Below are positions 7,782 to 16,806 of a DNA stretch of 64,000 nucleotides, one piece after another. The position numbers were made by a program, and so were the translations under genes. Source of the DNA: Bog-473 sp963707835 (GTDB lineage: Bacteria; Actinomycetota; Acidimicrobiia; Acidimicrobiales; RAAP-2); assembly GCA_963707835.1 (NCBI GenBank), contig CAVPRI010000001.1, positions 62,001 to 126,000 of the forward strand, read 5' to 3'. Position 1 is the stretch's first letter. Each line of letters begins with the position of its first letter. The notes under the pieces were generated by a model that did not search any database, was not told where the DNA came from, and saw only the letters and a program-made list of their open reading frames with translations.

Positions 7782-8999
7782 GTGGCGCGCTGCCGACCCG
7801 AGGTGGTGTGCGCGTACCCGATCTCGCCGCAGACCCACGTGATCGAGGCGCTCGGAGAGATGGTCAAGACCGGGGAGCTGTCCCCGTGCGAGTTCGTCAA
7901 CGTCGAGTCCGAGTTCGCCGCCATGTCCGTGGCCATCGGCGCCTCGGCGACCGGCGCCCGCTCCTACACGGCCACGGCCAGCCAGGGTCTCCTCTTCATG
8001 ATGGAGGCGGTCTACAACGCGGCGGGCCTCGGACTGCCCATCGTGATGACCCTGGCCAACCGCGCCGTGGGTGCGCCGATCAACATCTGGAACGACCACA
8101 GCGATGCCATGGCGGCGCGCGACGCCGGGTGGGTGCAGTTGTTCGCCGAGACGGTCCAGGAGGCGGCCGACCTGCACATCCAGGCGTTCCGGCTGGCCGA
8201 GGAGCTGTCCCTGCCGGTCATGGTCTGCATGGACGGCTTCATCCTCACCCACGCCACCGAACAGGTCGATCTCCCCGACCAGGAGGCGGTCGACGCCTAC
8301 CTACCCCCGTACGAACCCCGCCAGCTCCTCGACCCTGCGGAGCCCTACTCCATCGGAGCCATGGTCGGCCCCGAGGCCTTCGAGGAGGTCCGGTACCTGG
8401 CGCACGCGCGCCATCTGGCCGCGCTCGACCGGATCGTCGAGCTCGCTGACGAGTTCGCCGAGGCCTTCGGCCGGGACTCAGGAGGGCTCGTCCACCCATA
8501 CCGCAGCACCGACGCCGAGGTCGTCGTGGTCGCCATGGGCTCGGTGCTCGGGACGATCAAGGACGTGGTGGACGCCCAGCGCGACGCGGGAACGCGGGTC
8601 GGCGCACTGGGGATCACCTCGTTCCGCCCGTTCCCCGCGGCGGCCGTGCGAGGCGCCCTGGCCGGCGCCCGGCAGGTCGTCGTGCTCGAGAAATCCCTGG
8701 GCGTGGGGTTCGGCGGCGTCCTCTCCACCGACGTCGCCCTCGCCCTCAACGACGCGCCGGCACCGGTCCCCGTGGCCACCGTGGTGGCCGGCCTGGGCGG
8801 GCGGCCCATCACGGCCGACTCGCTCGGAACCGTGCTCGACGCGGCGGGCCAGGGCCGACTGGCGCGGCTGACCTTCCTCGATCTCAAGGAGGAGCTGGTG
8901 GCGCGCGAGCTCGAGCGGATGGCGACGTGCCGGCACTCGGGGCCGACCGCGGAAAACGTCCTGCGGGACCTGGGCGCCGGCACCTCGAGGATCGGCTGA
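7782..8999 (+). CDS. porA: pyruvate (2-oxoacid):acceptor oxidoreductase, alpha subunit
   Basis: 405 residues from GTG 7782. The PorA landmarks are present: YPISPQTHVIEALGEMV near the start, SQGLLFMMEAVYNAAG, and the PorA-type GAPINIWNDHSDAM. It pairs with PorB to make the thiamine-diphosphate site. Only a few residues precede YPISPQTH, whereas homologues have 10-15 more. Reading in frame upstream gives GFRAVAWTVARCRPEVV directly after the porG TGA, so the true protein may begin before 7782, with the TGA being an error. Otherwise the subunit is slightly short. The Asn-Asp-His segment favours pyruvate over 2-oxoglutarate as substrate, by inference. Confidence 0.88.
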   Translation: MARCRPEVVCAYPISPQTHVIEALGEMVKTGELSPCEFVNVESEFAAMSVAIGASATGARSYTATASQGLLFMMEAVYNAAGLGLPIVMTLANRAVGAPINIWNDHSDAMAARDAGWVQLFAETVQEAADLHIQAFRLAEELSLPVMVCMDGFILTHATEQVDLPDQEAVDAYLPPYEPRQLLDPAEPYSIGAMVGPEAFEEVRYLAHARHLAALDRIVELADEFAEAFGRDSGGLVHPYRSTDAEVVVVAMGSVLGTIKDVVDAQRDAGTRVGALGITSFRPFPAAAVRGALAGARQVVVLEKSLGVGFGGVLSTDVALALNDAPAPVPVATVVAGLGGRPITADSLGTVLDAAGQGRLARLTFLDLKEELVARELERMATCRHSGPTAENVLRDLGAGTSRIG

Positions 9000-9002
9000 A
9001 TC

Positions 9003-9992
9003 GTGAGCGTCCGCTTCTACCAGGTGGGGAGCTTCGCCGTCGGCAACAGGCTCGTACGGCGCGAGGAGCGGACGGTCCAATCGGATCCGGGACGTTCCAA
9101 CTCCCTCACCTCGGGCCATCGCGCCTGCCAGGGCTGCGGCGAGGCGCTGGGCGCCCGGTATGCGCTGGACGCGGCGATGCGGGCCACGGGCGGGCAGCTC
9201 GTGGCGGTGAACGCCACCGGCTGCCTCGAGGTGTTCTCGACTCCATATCCCGAGACCTCATGGCAGATCGCCTGGCTCCACTCCCTGTTCGCCAACGCTC
9301 CGGCCGTGGCCACCGGGGTGGCGGCGGCACTGCGCGCCAAGGGTCGCACCGACGTGCGCGTGGTGGCACAGGCCGGTGACGGGGGCACGGTCGACATCGG
9401 CTTCGGATGCCTCTCGGGGATGTTCGAGCGCAACGACGACGTGCTCTTCGTCTGCTACGACAACGAGGCGTACATGAACACAGGCGTGCAGCGCTCCGGG
9501 GCGACCCCGCCGACGGCACGCACGGCGACGACCGAGGCGATCGGGCCTCATCCGGGCAACCCGTTCGGTCAGGGCAAGAACCTGCCGGAGCTGGCCATGG
9601 CGCACCGCATCCCCTACGTCGCCACGGCCACCGTGGCCGACCTCCACGACCTCGAGGACAAGGTCACCCGGGCCATGGCGCGGCACGGCGCTCGCTACCT
9701 CCACGTCCTGGTCCCCTGCCCGCTCGGGTGGGGCACCGCGGCCGGCGACACGGTGCGCGTGGCGCGGCTGGCCACCCAGACCGGCCTCTTCCCCGTGTTC
9801 GAGGCCGAGCACGGGGAAGTCGTCCGCGTCACGCCGATCCGCCGCCCGGCCCCCGTCGAGGACTACCTGCGCCTCCAGAGCCGCTTCGCCCACCTTTTCG
9901 ACGCATCGGGGGGCCGGGCGCGGCCAGAGGAGATCGAGGCGCTCCAGGCCATGGCCGACCGCACCATCCGAAGGTACGGCCTGCTGCCGTGA
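9003..9992 (+). CDS. porB: pyruvate (2-oxoacid):acceptor oxidoreductase, beta subunit
   Basis: 329 residues. The thiamine-diphosphate binding subunit: ACQGCGEALGARYALDA carries the Cys pair of PorB, NATGCLEVFSTPYP follows, and GDGGTVDIGFGCLSG with YDNEAYMNTG is the GDG-N diphosphate/Mg motif. It converts pyruvate, CoA and ferredoxin to acetyl-CoA, CO2 and reduced ferredoxin, or the reverse. GTG 9003 lies 3 bases after the porA stop. The gene ends in TGA inside the GTG of the next gene, which implies translational coupling. Confidence 0.92.
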   Translation: MSVRFYQVGSFAVGNRLVRREERTVQSDPGRSNSLTSGHRACQGCGEALGARYALDAAMRATGGQLVAVNATGCLEVFSTPYPETSWQIAWLHSLFANAPAVATGVAAALRAKGRTDVRVVAQAGDGGTVDIGFGCLSGMFERNDDVLFVCYDNEAYMNTGVQRSGATPPTARTATTEAIGPHPGNPFGQGKNLPELAMAHRIPYVATATVADLHDLEDKVTRAMARHGARYLHVLVPCPLGWGTAAGDTVRVARLATQTGLFPVFEAEHGEVVRVTPIRRPAPVEDYLRLQSRFAHLFDASGGRARPEEIEALQAMADRTIRRYGLLP

Positions 9993-11620
9993 CGGAGATA
10001 CCGTTCGCCATCACGCTCGAGCCCGGCTCGAGCCTGGCCAACAAGACGGGGGCATGGCGCACCGAGCGCCCCGTCTACGTCGACCGGCTCCCGCCCTGCA
10101 ACGACGCCTGCCCGGCCGGGGAGGACATCCAGCGATGGCTGTACTTGGCCGAGGACGGCTCCTACGAGGAGGCCTGGCGCCAGATCATGCGCGACAACCC
10201 CCTTCCGGCCGTCATGGGCCGCGCCTGCTTCCATCCGTGCCGCACCGCGTGCAACCGGGCCACGCTTGACGAGGCGGTGGGGATCGACGCCGTGGAGCGG
10301 TTCCTGGGTGACCGCGCCCTGCGCCAGGGATGGTCGGCCGGGCCGGCGGGTCCCGACACGGGGAAACGGGTGCTCGTGGTCGGCTCGGGGCCCGGTGGGC
10401 TCTCGGCGGCCTACCACCTGCGCCTGCTCGGCCATCAGGTGGTGATCCGAGAGGCGTCGGCCCGGCCCGGCGGCATGCTGCGTTACGGCATCCCCTCGTA
10501 CCGCCTCCCGCGCCACGTCGTCGATGGGGAGATCGCCCGGATCGAGTCCCTCGGTGTCGAGATCATCTGCGACAGCGCCGTGCACGACCTCGATCGGGCC
10601 GTGCGGGATGGCGGCTTCGACGCGACGTTCCTGGCCGTCGGCGCCCAGCAGAGTCGCCACGCCGACATCCCCGCCGGCGACTCGTCCCGCGTGGTCGACG
10701 CGCTGGCCCTGCTCCGAGCCACGGCCGACGGCGAGCCCCCTTCGGTCGGGCGTCGGGTCGTGGTGTACGGCGGTGGCGACACCGCCATGGACGCGGCCCG
10801 CACAGCGCGACGTCTCGGCGCCGAGGACGCCGTCGTCATCTACCGCCGGACCGCCGAGCGCATGCCCGCGCACGCCGAGGAGGTGCTCGACGCCGCGCGG
10901 GAGGGTGTCCGCTTCCAATGGCTCTCGACCATCGTGGGCGCCGGCGACGACGGGACGGTGCGGATCGAGAGCATGGAGCTCGACGCCACCGGCTTCCCCC
11001 AGCCGACCGGGCGCTACGAGACCCTCTCCGCCGACTCGGTCGTCCTCGCCCTCGGGCAGGACGCCGACTTGTCCCTGCTCGATGGCGTCCGCGAGATCCC
11101 GGTGGCCCGCGGACTGGTCCCCGTCGACGAGGACATGGCCACGGGACGCCCGGGGGTCTTCGCCGGAGGCGACGTCGTGGCCGGTGGGGGCACGGTGACC
11201 GACGCCATCGGTCACGGCAAGCGTGCGGCCCGGGCCATCACCGCCTGGCTGGCCGGGCACCACTTGGCACGCCCCCCGCGTCACGAGCTGGCCGGGCCCG
11301 AGTTCCTCAACACCTGGTACTACGCCGACGCCCCCCACGAGGTGCGCCATCGGCTCGACGCCGCCCGGCGCTCCGGGACCTTCGACGAGGTCGTGCGCGG
11401 CCTCGACGAGTCGACTGCACTGTACGAGGCCCGCCGGTGCCTCTCGTGCGGCAACTGCTTCCAGTGCGACAACTGCTTCGGCGTGTGCCCCGACAACGCG
11501 GTCAGGAAAGTCGACGAGGCACACGGGTACCAGTTCGACTATGGCTTCTGCAAGGGCTGCGGCCTGTGCGTCCAGGAGTGCCCCTGCGGGGCCATCGAGA
11601 TGGTGCCCGAGCAGATCTGA
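9989..11620 (+). CDS. GltD-like NAD(P)H flavoprotein fused to PorD-type 2x[4Fe-4S] ferredoxin
   Basis: 543 residues from GTG 9989, overlapping the porB stop. Order: an N-terminal Fe-S helical domain (CNDACPAGEDIQRWL, then GRACFHPCRTACNRATLDE) as in glutamate synthase small subunits; a FAD site (VLVVGSGPGGLSAAYHL); an NAD(P) site (VVVYGGGDTAMDAARTARRL); the second FAD contact (PGVFAGGDVVAGGGTVTDAI); and a C-terminal dicluster ferredoxin (CLSCGNCFQCDNCFGVCP and CKGCGLCVQECPCGAIEM). The last part corresponds to the delta subunit of four-subunit pyruvate synthases. The fusion should let NAD(P)H exchange electrons directly with the PorGAB core. No separate porD is present, which supports this reading. 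Confidence 0.88.
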   Translation: MTEIPFAITLEPGSSLANKTGAWRTERPVYVDRLPPCNDACPAGEDIQRWLYLAEDGSYEEAWRQIMRDNPLPAVMGRACFHPCRTACNRATLDEAVGIDAVERFLGDRALRQGWSAGPAGPDTGKRVLVVGSGPGGLSAAYHLRLLGHQVVIREASARPGGMLRYGIPSYRLPRHVVDGEIARIESLGVEIICDSAVHDLDRAVRDGGFDATFLAVGAQQSRHADIPAGDSSRVVDALALLRATADGEPPSVGRRVVVYGGGDTAMDAARTARRLGAEDAVVIYRRTAERMPAHAEEVLDAAREGVRFQWLSTIVGAGDDGTVRIESMELDATGFPQPTGRYETLSADSVVLALGQDADLSLLDGVREIPVARGLVPVDEDMATGRPGVFAGGDVVAGGGTVTDAIGHGKRAARAITAWLAGHHLARPPRHELAGPEFLNTWYYADAPHEVRHRLDAARRSGTFDEVVRGLDESTALYEARRCLSCGNCFQCDNCFGVCPDNAVRKVDEAHGYQFDYGFCKGCGLCVQECPCGAIEMVPEQI

Positions 11621-11627
11621 GGGCGGG

Positions 11628-13964
11628 TCAGCGGACCCCGGGGCGGGAACGCGGCGAGAAGGGATGCCGCGGCACCACCCCTACGGGCGACCCGCCGCGC
11701 TCGGGCACGACCGCCTCGAGGAGCATGCGCCATTCGGCCGCACCCACGGACGCCCTCACGGCGTCGACCGCGTCGGGGTTGACGGAGATGGAGGTGATCC
11801 CCTGCCCGACCAAGTACTCGGCGAACGCGGGGCGGTTGGACGGGGCCTGCCCGCACAGCGACGAGGTGACTCCGGCGGCCTGGCATCCCTGCACGATGCG
11901 GCCGATGGTGTCGAGGACGGCGGGATCGGCTTCGTCGAAGAGATCAGAGCAGACCTGGGAGTCGCGGTCCACCCCGAGCACCAGCTGCGTCAGGTCGTTG
12001 CTCCCGATCGAGACCCCGGCGATCCCCATGTCCGCATAGGTCGGAATGTAGAAGGCCACCGAGGGCACCTCCGCCATCACCCAGACGGGCAGCCCGCCTC
12101 CGACCGGGCTGGCGTCGACGACGTCGAGGCAGGCCTCGAGCTCCCAGGCCGTCCGCACGAACGGGATCATGAGGACGACGTTGGGCGTCTCGGAGAGCAC
12201 GCGCTCCAACACCTCGAGCTCGAGTCGGAACAGGTCGGGCTCACGCACGTACCGGTAACAGCCCCGGAACCCGATCATCGGGTTCTCCTCGTGGGGCTCG
12301 TAGGCCGACCCACCCTCGAGGTTGGAGAACTCGTTGGTGCGGAAGTCGATGCTCCGGTACACCACGGGCCGGGGCGCGAACGCCCGCGTGATGCGCAACA
12401 GGGACTTGGTCATGCCATCGACGAAAGCCTTCTCGTCCCCGCGCTCGAGCAGCCGGCGCGGATGCACCCCGGCGAGGGCATCGGTCACCATGAACTCGGC
12501 GCGGAAGAGGCCCACGCCGTCGACCGGCATGGCGGCCACCTCCTCGGCGTGCTCGGCGAAGGCCAAGTTGACGTAGATCCTCGTGGCCAGGACCCCGATG
12601 GGCCCACCGGCAGCGCCGCGTACCTGGGCGGCGGGTGACGCCGACGGCCCGGTGGCGGGAACCTGCACGGCTCCCTCGGTGACCATCCCCCGCGCCCCGT
12701 CGACGGTGACGAGCTCGCCGTCACGCAGCACGGTCGTGGCGGTACGTGCCCCCACGACGGCCGGGACGCCGAGCTCGCGCGCCACGATGGCCGCGTGGCA
12801 GGTCATGCCGCCACCATCGGTCACGATGGCCGCGGCCCGCCGCATGGTCGGTACCCAGTCGGGGCTGGTCATGGCGGCCACCAGCACCTCGCCGGCCTGC
12901 AGTCGCGGGCCGTCCTCGGGGCTGGCGAGGACCCGCACGGCACCCGAGGCCCGGCCGGCGGAGGCGGCCAGACCCTGCACCAGGGTCGCGCCCAGCTCCT
13001 CTGAGGGCGGGTGGCCCGGACCCGCCGCGGTGACCGGCCTCGACTGCACCAGGTAGGTCCGGCCGCCGGCCATGGCCCATTCGGTGTCCTGGGGTGACCC
13101 GTAGTGGGCCTCGACCTCCAGCCCGAGCCGGGCCAGGTCCACCACCTCCTCGTCGGAGAGCACGCGCCTGCCCCCCTCCACCGGGCCTAGCTCTCGGCGC
13201 AGATCCCGGCCGTCGGGTCCACGCACGATCTCGAACGCCTGGTTGCCTATCCTCGCCTGCACCACGCGGAGCCCCTCTTTAGCCACCACGTAGGTGTCCG
13301 GCTCCACCTGCCCGCTGACGACCACCTCTCCCTGGCCGAAGGCCGCCTCGATCACAAGGCGGTCCCGTTCGCCCGTCGAGGGATCGATGGTGAACATCAC
13401 GCCGGAGCGCTCCGAGGGCACCATCACCTGGACGACCACGCCGAGGGACGGCTCGCCCGCCAGGTTCTTGCTGCGTCGGTAGAACAGGGAGCGCCCGCTG
13501 TAGAGGGAGGCCCAGCAGTCGACCACGCTGGCCAGGACCTCACCGGTCCCGGTCACGTTGGTGAACGTCTCGTTGATGCCGGCGAAGGAGGTGTCGGCGG
13601 CATCCTCGCCGATGCCCGACGACCGCACCGCCACCACTTCGTCGGGCCCCAGCCGCGCGTACGCCTCGGTGATGGCGCCGGCCAGGTCGTCGGGGAGCGG
13701 GACCGAGTGCACGAGATCCCTGGCCTCCCCGGCCAGGCGCTCCAGGTCCTCCGCCGGCGCCGTGGCGGCGGTGGCCAACACCGCCAGCACCTGCTCGCGA
13801 CGCCCGGAACGGTCCAGGGCATCGAGGTAGGCCTCACCCGTGACCGCGAACCCCGGCGGCACCGGCAACCCACCGGCGGTCAGCTGACCGAGGTTCGCCG
13901 CCTTGCCCCCGACCGAACCGGCCTCACTCAACCCGATCTCGTCGAACCACCGAATCGCCTGCAC
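11628..13964 (-). CDS. ppsA: phosphoenolpyruvate synthase
   Basis: 778 residues, the normal length for PEP synthase (pyruvate + ATP + water to PEP + AMP + Pi). An N-terminal ATP-grasp region includes VVAVRSSGIGEDAADTSFAG (about 110-129). The swivelling phospho-His domain has TDGGGMTCHAAIV with the catalytic His390. The C-terminal PEP/pyruvate barrel contains GSNDLTQLVLGVDRD and SLCGQAPSNRPAFA. It runs convergently into the por operon with a 7-bp gap. Together the two could turn acetyl-CoA plus CO2 into PEP, or drain pyruvate both ways. A DosR-like box lies 71 bases upstream. Pyruvate phosphate dikinase is less likely given the domain order and size. Confidence 0.92.
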   Translation of the reverse strand: MQAIRWFDEIGLSEAGSVGGKAANLGQLTAGGLPVPPGFAVTGEAYLDALDRSGRREQVLAVLATAATAPAEDLERLAGEARDLVHSVPLPDDLAGAITEAYARLGPDEVVAVRSSGIGEDAADTSFAGINETFTNVTGTGEVLASVVDCWASLYSGRSLFYRRSKNLAGEPSLGVVVQVMVPSERSGVMFTIDPSTGERDRLVIEAAFGQGEVVVSGQVEPDTYVVAKEGLRVVQARIGNQAFEIVRGPDGRDLRRELGPVEGGRRVLSDEEVVDLARLGLEVEAHYGSPQDTEWAMAGGRTYLVQSRPVTAAGPGHPPSEELGATLVQGLAASAGRASGAVRVLASPEDGPRLQAGEVLVAAMTSPDWVPTMRRAAAIVTDGGGMTCHAAIVARELGVPAVVGARTATTVLRDGELVTVDGARGMVTEGAVQVPATGPSASPAAQVRGAAGGPIGVLATRIYVNLAFAEHAEEVAAMPVDGVGLFRAEFMVTDALAGVHPRRLLERGDEKAFVDGMTKSLLRITRAFAPRPVVYRSIDFRTNEFSNLEGGSAYEPHEENPMIGFRGCYRYVREPDLFRLELEVLERVLSETPNVVLMIPFVRTAWELEACLDVVDASPVGGGLPVWVMAEVPSVAFYIPTYADMGIAGVSIGSNDLTQLVLGVDRDSQVCSDLFDEADPAVLDTIGRIVQGCQAAGVTSSLCGQAPSNRPAFAEYLVGQGITSISVNPDAVDAVRASVGAAEWRMLLEAVVPERGGSPVGVVPRHPFSPRSRPGVR

Positions 13965-14034
13965 GACGGCTCACCTCCACGGGGCGCCACGGGGCGCCTC
14001 CCCTGGCATCCTCTCCCCCGAGGTCGCCCCCGGG

Positions 14035-14050
14035 TAGGGCCCAACGCCCC
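14035..14050 (-). promoter_or_regulatory. DosR-like box upstream of ppsA
   Basis: Read toward ppsA it is GGGGCGTTGGGCCCTA, 13 of 16 identical to the best local box, 70 bases before ATG 13964. It is more degenerate in the left half than the others. Confidence 0.4.
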
Positions 14051-14105
14051 TGATGCCCCTGGCTCGGTCCCGGACGGGTGCCGGCGACGGGCCGACGCCC
14101 CGGGG

Positions 14106-15122
14106 TCAGTCGAGGTGCGGAAGCACCGCGTCGGCGAAGAGCTGGAGACTCCGCCAGCCGACGGCGGGATCGAGCCCGCCAACTAACGGCTTGAACATCA
14201 CGTGGTGGTGCCGGCGGGCGTGCTCGAGGCACTCGTCGGGCGTCAGCACCCGGTAGTTGCCCTTGACCCGGAGCTCGTCGTAGTCCGCCATGTCGGAGAA
14301 GCCCCCGCCCCTCCGGCCGGCAATCCATTTCGCGTACTCCGCGGTGTCGTGTGCCGCGTGGGGGGCTATCAGGGCCCATTCCCGATCGGGATCCTCGGCC
14401 ACGAAGACGTACGGGTCGTCCGACAGGTTGGATCCCGGGGCCAGGCCACCCGCCGGTCGCGGCTTGCCGAGCGCATCGAGCTCCTCGAGGTAGACCTGGT
14501 ACAGCTTGGGGGAGATGGGCTGGTAGGCGTCGGCTATCCGCGCCGCCCGCTTGGCGCTCGCCGGCGACGCGCCGCCCATGGAGATCTGCGGCCGGGGTCG
14601 CTGCGCCGGCCGGGGCAGGATCCGCACCTCGTGCCCGCGGAACTCGAAGGGCTCCCCCGTCCATGCCAGTTTCAGCGTCTCGACAGCCTCCTCCATGATC
14701 GAGGGCCGACGCTTGATATCGACACCGAATTGTTCGTACTCGTCCTCGCGGTAGCCGAGTCCCACGACCAACCGCAGCCGGCCCGCGCTGATCAGGTCGA
14801 GCACCGCCAGGTCCTCGGCGGCACGCAACGGATGGTAGAGCGGGAGCAGCATGAGGCAGATGCGGATACCGAGGTGGCGCGTCACGCCGGCGATGGCCGA
14901 CCCCAGCACGATGGGCGACGGCAGATAGCCGTCGCTGCTCGCATGGTGCTCCATGACGAGCGCGTCGTCGAAGCCGAGCCCGTCAGCCCACGCGGACTGG
15001 TCGAGGGCCGCCCGGTAGAGCGTGGCGGCATCGGCGCCGAACTCGGGCGCTCGCATGTCGTAGGCCAGAGTGAGGACCGTGGTCCTTCTCGCTTCCTCGT
15101 CCCCGCTCGCTGCGGCTGGCAC
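14106..15122 (-). CDS. LLM-class flavin/F420-dependent oxidoreductase
   Basis: 338 residues, a luciferase-like TIM barrel monooxygenase/dehydrogenase. Landmarks: the DMRAPEFG opening, ALDQSAWADGLGFDDALVMEHH, LLPLYHPLRAAEDLAVLDLI, SAGRLRLVVGLGYREDEYEQ and PRPQISMGGASPASAKRAAR. These enzymes use FMNH2 or F420. GTG 15122 is used because the candidate at ATG 15058 would cut into the first strand. The first 20 residues are low complexity, so the start is uncertain. Same strand as the downstream-placed cyclase gene, separated by a 98-bp gap holding a folded element. Confidence 0.85.
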   Translation of the reverse strand: MPAAASGDEEARRTTVLTLAYDMRAPEFGADAATLYRAALDQSAWADGLGFDDALVMEHHASSDGYLPSPIVLGSAIAGVTRHLGIRICLMLLPLYHPLRAAEDLAVLDLISAGRLRLVVGLGYREDEYEQFGVDIKRRPSIMEEAVETLKLAWTGEPFEFRGHEVRILPRPAQRPRPQISMGGASPASAKRAARIADAYQPISPKLYQVYLEELDALGKPRPAGGLAPGSNLSDDPYVFVAEDPDREWALIAPHAAHDTAEYAKWIAGRRGGGFSDMADYDELRVKGNYRVLTPDECLEHARRHHHVMFKPLVGGLDPAVGWRSLQLFADAVLPHLD

Positions 15123-15140
15123 GTCGGCGTCCGCCTCCTT

Positions 15141-15192
15141 CGGTGTCGCTCACGGGCTCCGTGGCACCCACGATCTGTCGTGGCGGACACCG
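15141..15192 (-). other. three-way-junction-like inverted repeats, possible structured RNA or terminator
   Basis: Outer arms CGGTGTC (15141-15147) and GACACCG (15186-15192) enclose two perfect hairpins: CACGG/CCGTG with a 3-base loop (15151-15163) and CCACGA/TCGTGG with a 4-base loop (15168-15183). The element lies after the diguanylate cyclase stop and before the LLM start, both on the minus strand. It could be a terminator, attenuator or leader structure. Confidence 0.35.
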
Positions 15193-15220
15193 ACACTAAC
15201 CGCAGGAGCTTCCCCGAGCC

Positions 15221-16594
15221 TCAGCTTGACTCGGCCGCGGGCAGCATGTCGAAGGCCGGATCCAGCCGGCGCGCCCGCTCCTGCTCCTCGTCGAACGGGA
15301 CGACCGCGCCGGACGTGTCGCACAGCACGACACGGTCCCGACCCTCGCGCTTGGCGGTCAGCAGCGCACCATCGGCGCGTCGGAGGACATCGAGCATGTC
15401 CTCGCGCCCTTCGGCTGAGGTCACCCCGAAGCTGACCGTGAACGTGGGCAGGCCGCCAACCGTGATGGCCGCATCGAGCTGCGCGCGCAGTGCGTTCAGG
15501 GCGCGGGCGGCATCGGCCGACGAGCAATCCGGGAACGCGATCACGAACTCCTCGCCGCCATAGCGCGCCACCAGATCGCTGCCCCGGAGCGACTCGCGCA
15601 CCACCCGCGAGAAGAGGCGCAGGGCGCGGTCACCCGTGTCGTGGCCGTAGGTGTCGTTCAGCTTCTTGAAATGGTCGAGGTCGGCCATGGCCACCGTGAG
15701 CGGTGTATCGGGCGGGAGGGCCCCAACCTTCTCGGAGAACGACCGGCGGTTGAGAAGGCCCGTCAGGGTGTCGGTGGAGGCCTGCAGCTGGGTCTCCGCC
15801 ATCACCCGGAGCAGTCCGATGCGCGCCCCGGCCAGCTTGGCCAGGGTGCCCAGGTCGTCGACCCTCGCCCCCTCGACCTCCACCTCGGGGCGGCCGGTGG
15901 CATGGATCACCCCGACGGTGCGACCCATGATGGAGACCGGGACGCAGAGCGCAGAGAGGCGCCCCTGGGGCCGGTTGCGGAGCTTCGGGCATGCGTCGAG
16001 CGCGTCGCTGTCGGGAAAGGTCTGGACCTGCGCCCGGCGAGCTGCGGGACACTGGTCCGGCGAGTCGACGCAACAGCCCGGAGGCTCGCCTCCGGGTCCG
16101 ACCGCGGCCATGCGCGTGAGGTGGGCATGGCTGTTGTCGGCCAGGAGCAACTCGAGGGCCGAGTCGGGCAGCACGGCGCCGAACGAGCGCTCGATGACGT
16201 CGATCACCTCGGGTTCGCCCTCGGCCATGTCGAGGGCATTGGCCAGCCGGCTCTCGAAGCGCTGCCGCTGCACCTGGGTCTCGCGGATCTCGGCCTCGCG
16301 CTCCGCGGTGGTGACGGCGTCGGTCAGCTCGTGGGTGAGCTGGCGCATGATGCCCTCCTCGCGGTTCGCCTGCCGGCTCAGCAGGACCGCCATGACAATG
16401 GCCATGGGGAGGATGGCGGCGAGAAGCACGGCCGCGCTGATCACATAGCCGGCGAATCCCGACGCCAGGGCGTGGCCGGCCATCATCGCCGGCACCAGCA
16501 CCGCCACCAGGTACACGGCGGAGAGGGCCGGGGACAGCATGTTGCGTTGTCGCGTCCTGGCGGCCTCGTGGTCCCACTCGTCTTGCGTCACCAT
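15221..16594 (-). CDS. membrane GAF-GGDEF diguanylate cyclase
   Basis: 457 residues. Two N-terminal membrane helices (about 19-38 and 45-72: MLSPALSAVYLVAVLVPAMM, then YVISAAVLLAAILPMAIVMA) precede a coiled segment, a GAF-like sensor domain (about 110-270) with several Cys (CCVDSPDQCPAARR), and a GGDEF domain. The active-site loop reads RYGGEEF, the GGEEF form of an active cyclase; ADLDHFKKLNDTYGHDTGD carries the metal-binding Asp. It should make cyclic di-GMP in response to a signal sensed by the GAF. No obvious RxxD inhibitory site was picked out. Start ATG 16594. The 212 bases upstream hold no gene and no clear promoter. Confidence 0.88.
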   Translation of the reverse strand: MVTQDEWDHEAARTRQRNMLSPALSAVYLVAVLVPAMMAGHALASGFAGYVISAAVLLAAILPMAIVMAVLLSRQANREEGIMRQLTHELTDAVTTAEREAEIRETQVQRQRFESRLANALDMAEGEPEVIDVIERSFGAVLPDSALELLLADNSHAHLTRMAAVGPGGEPPGCCVDSPDQCPAARRAQVQTFPDSDALDACPKLRNRPQGRLSALCVPVSIMGRTVGVIHATGRPEVEVEGARVDDLGTLAKLAGARIGLLRVMAETQLQASTDTLTGLLNRRSFSEKVGALPPDTPLTVAMADLDHFKKLNDTYGHDTGDRALRLFSRVVRESLRGSDLVARYGGEEFVIAFPDCSSADAARALNALRAQLDAAITVGGLPTFTVSFGVTSAEGREDMLDVLRRADGALLTAKREGRDRVVLCDTSGAVVPFDEEQERARRLDPAFDMLPAAESS

Positions 16595-16806
16595 CAGGAC
16601 AGTCCCTTCAGCTCGTCACGTTCCCCCTGGCGGTCTGCCCCAACCGCTGCCCGGGACGCATCGCGACCCGACGAGGTGGTGTCGTCCCGCGGTGGCGTTC
16701 CCTTGAGATCTCGCCGTGCGGCGAACCCACATGGCAACCATCCACCAGGGGATACGGCGCCGGGAGCGCGGGAAGGAACCGGGGCGAGGGGTGCCCGGCC
16801 CAGGCC

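Noticed and set aside
6500..8449. Plus-strand open frame of about 650 codons across the alcohol dehydrogenase, porG and porA
   Set aside because: It crosses the divergent promoter and reads real genes in the wrong frame; no domain recognisable.
15073..15086. AGGACCGTGGTCCT palindrome considered as another DosR-like box
   Set aside because: It is 6+6 bp but differs from the core at key positions and falls inside the preferred LLM coding start, so it is not listed as a site.
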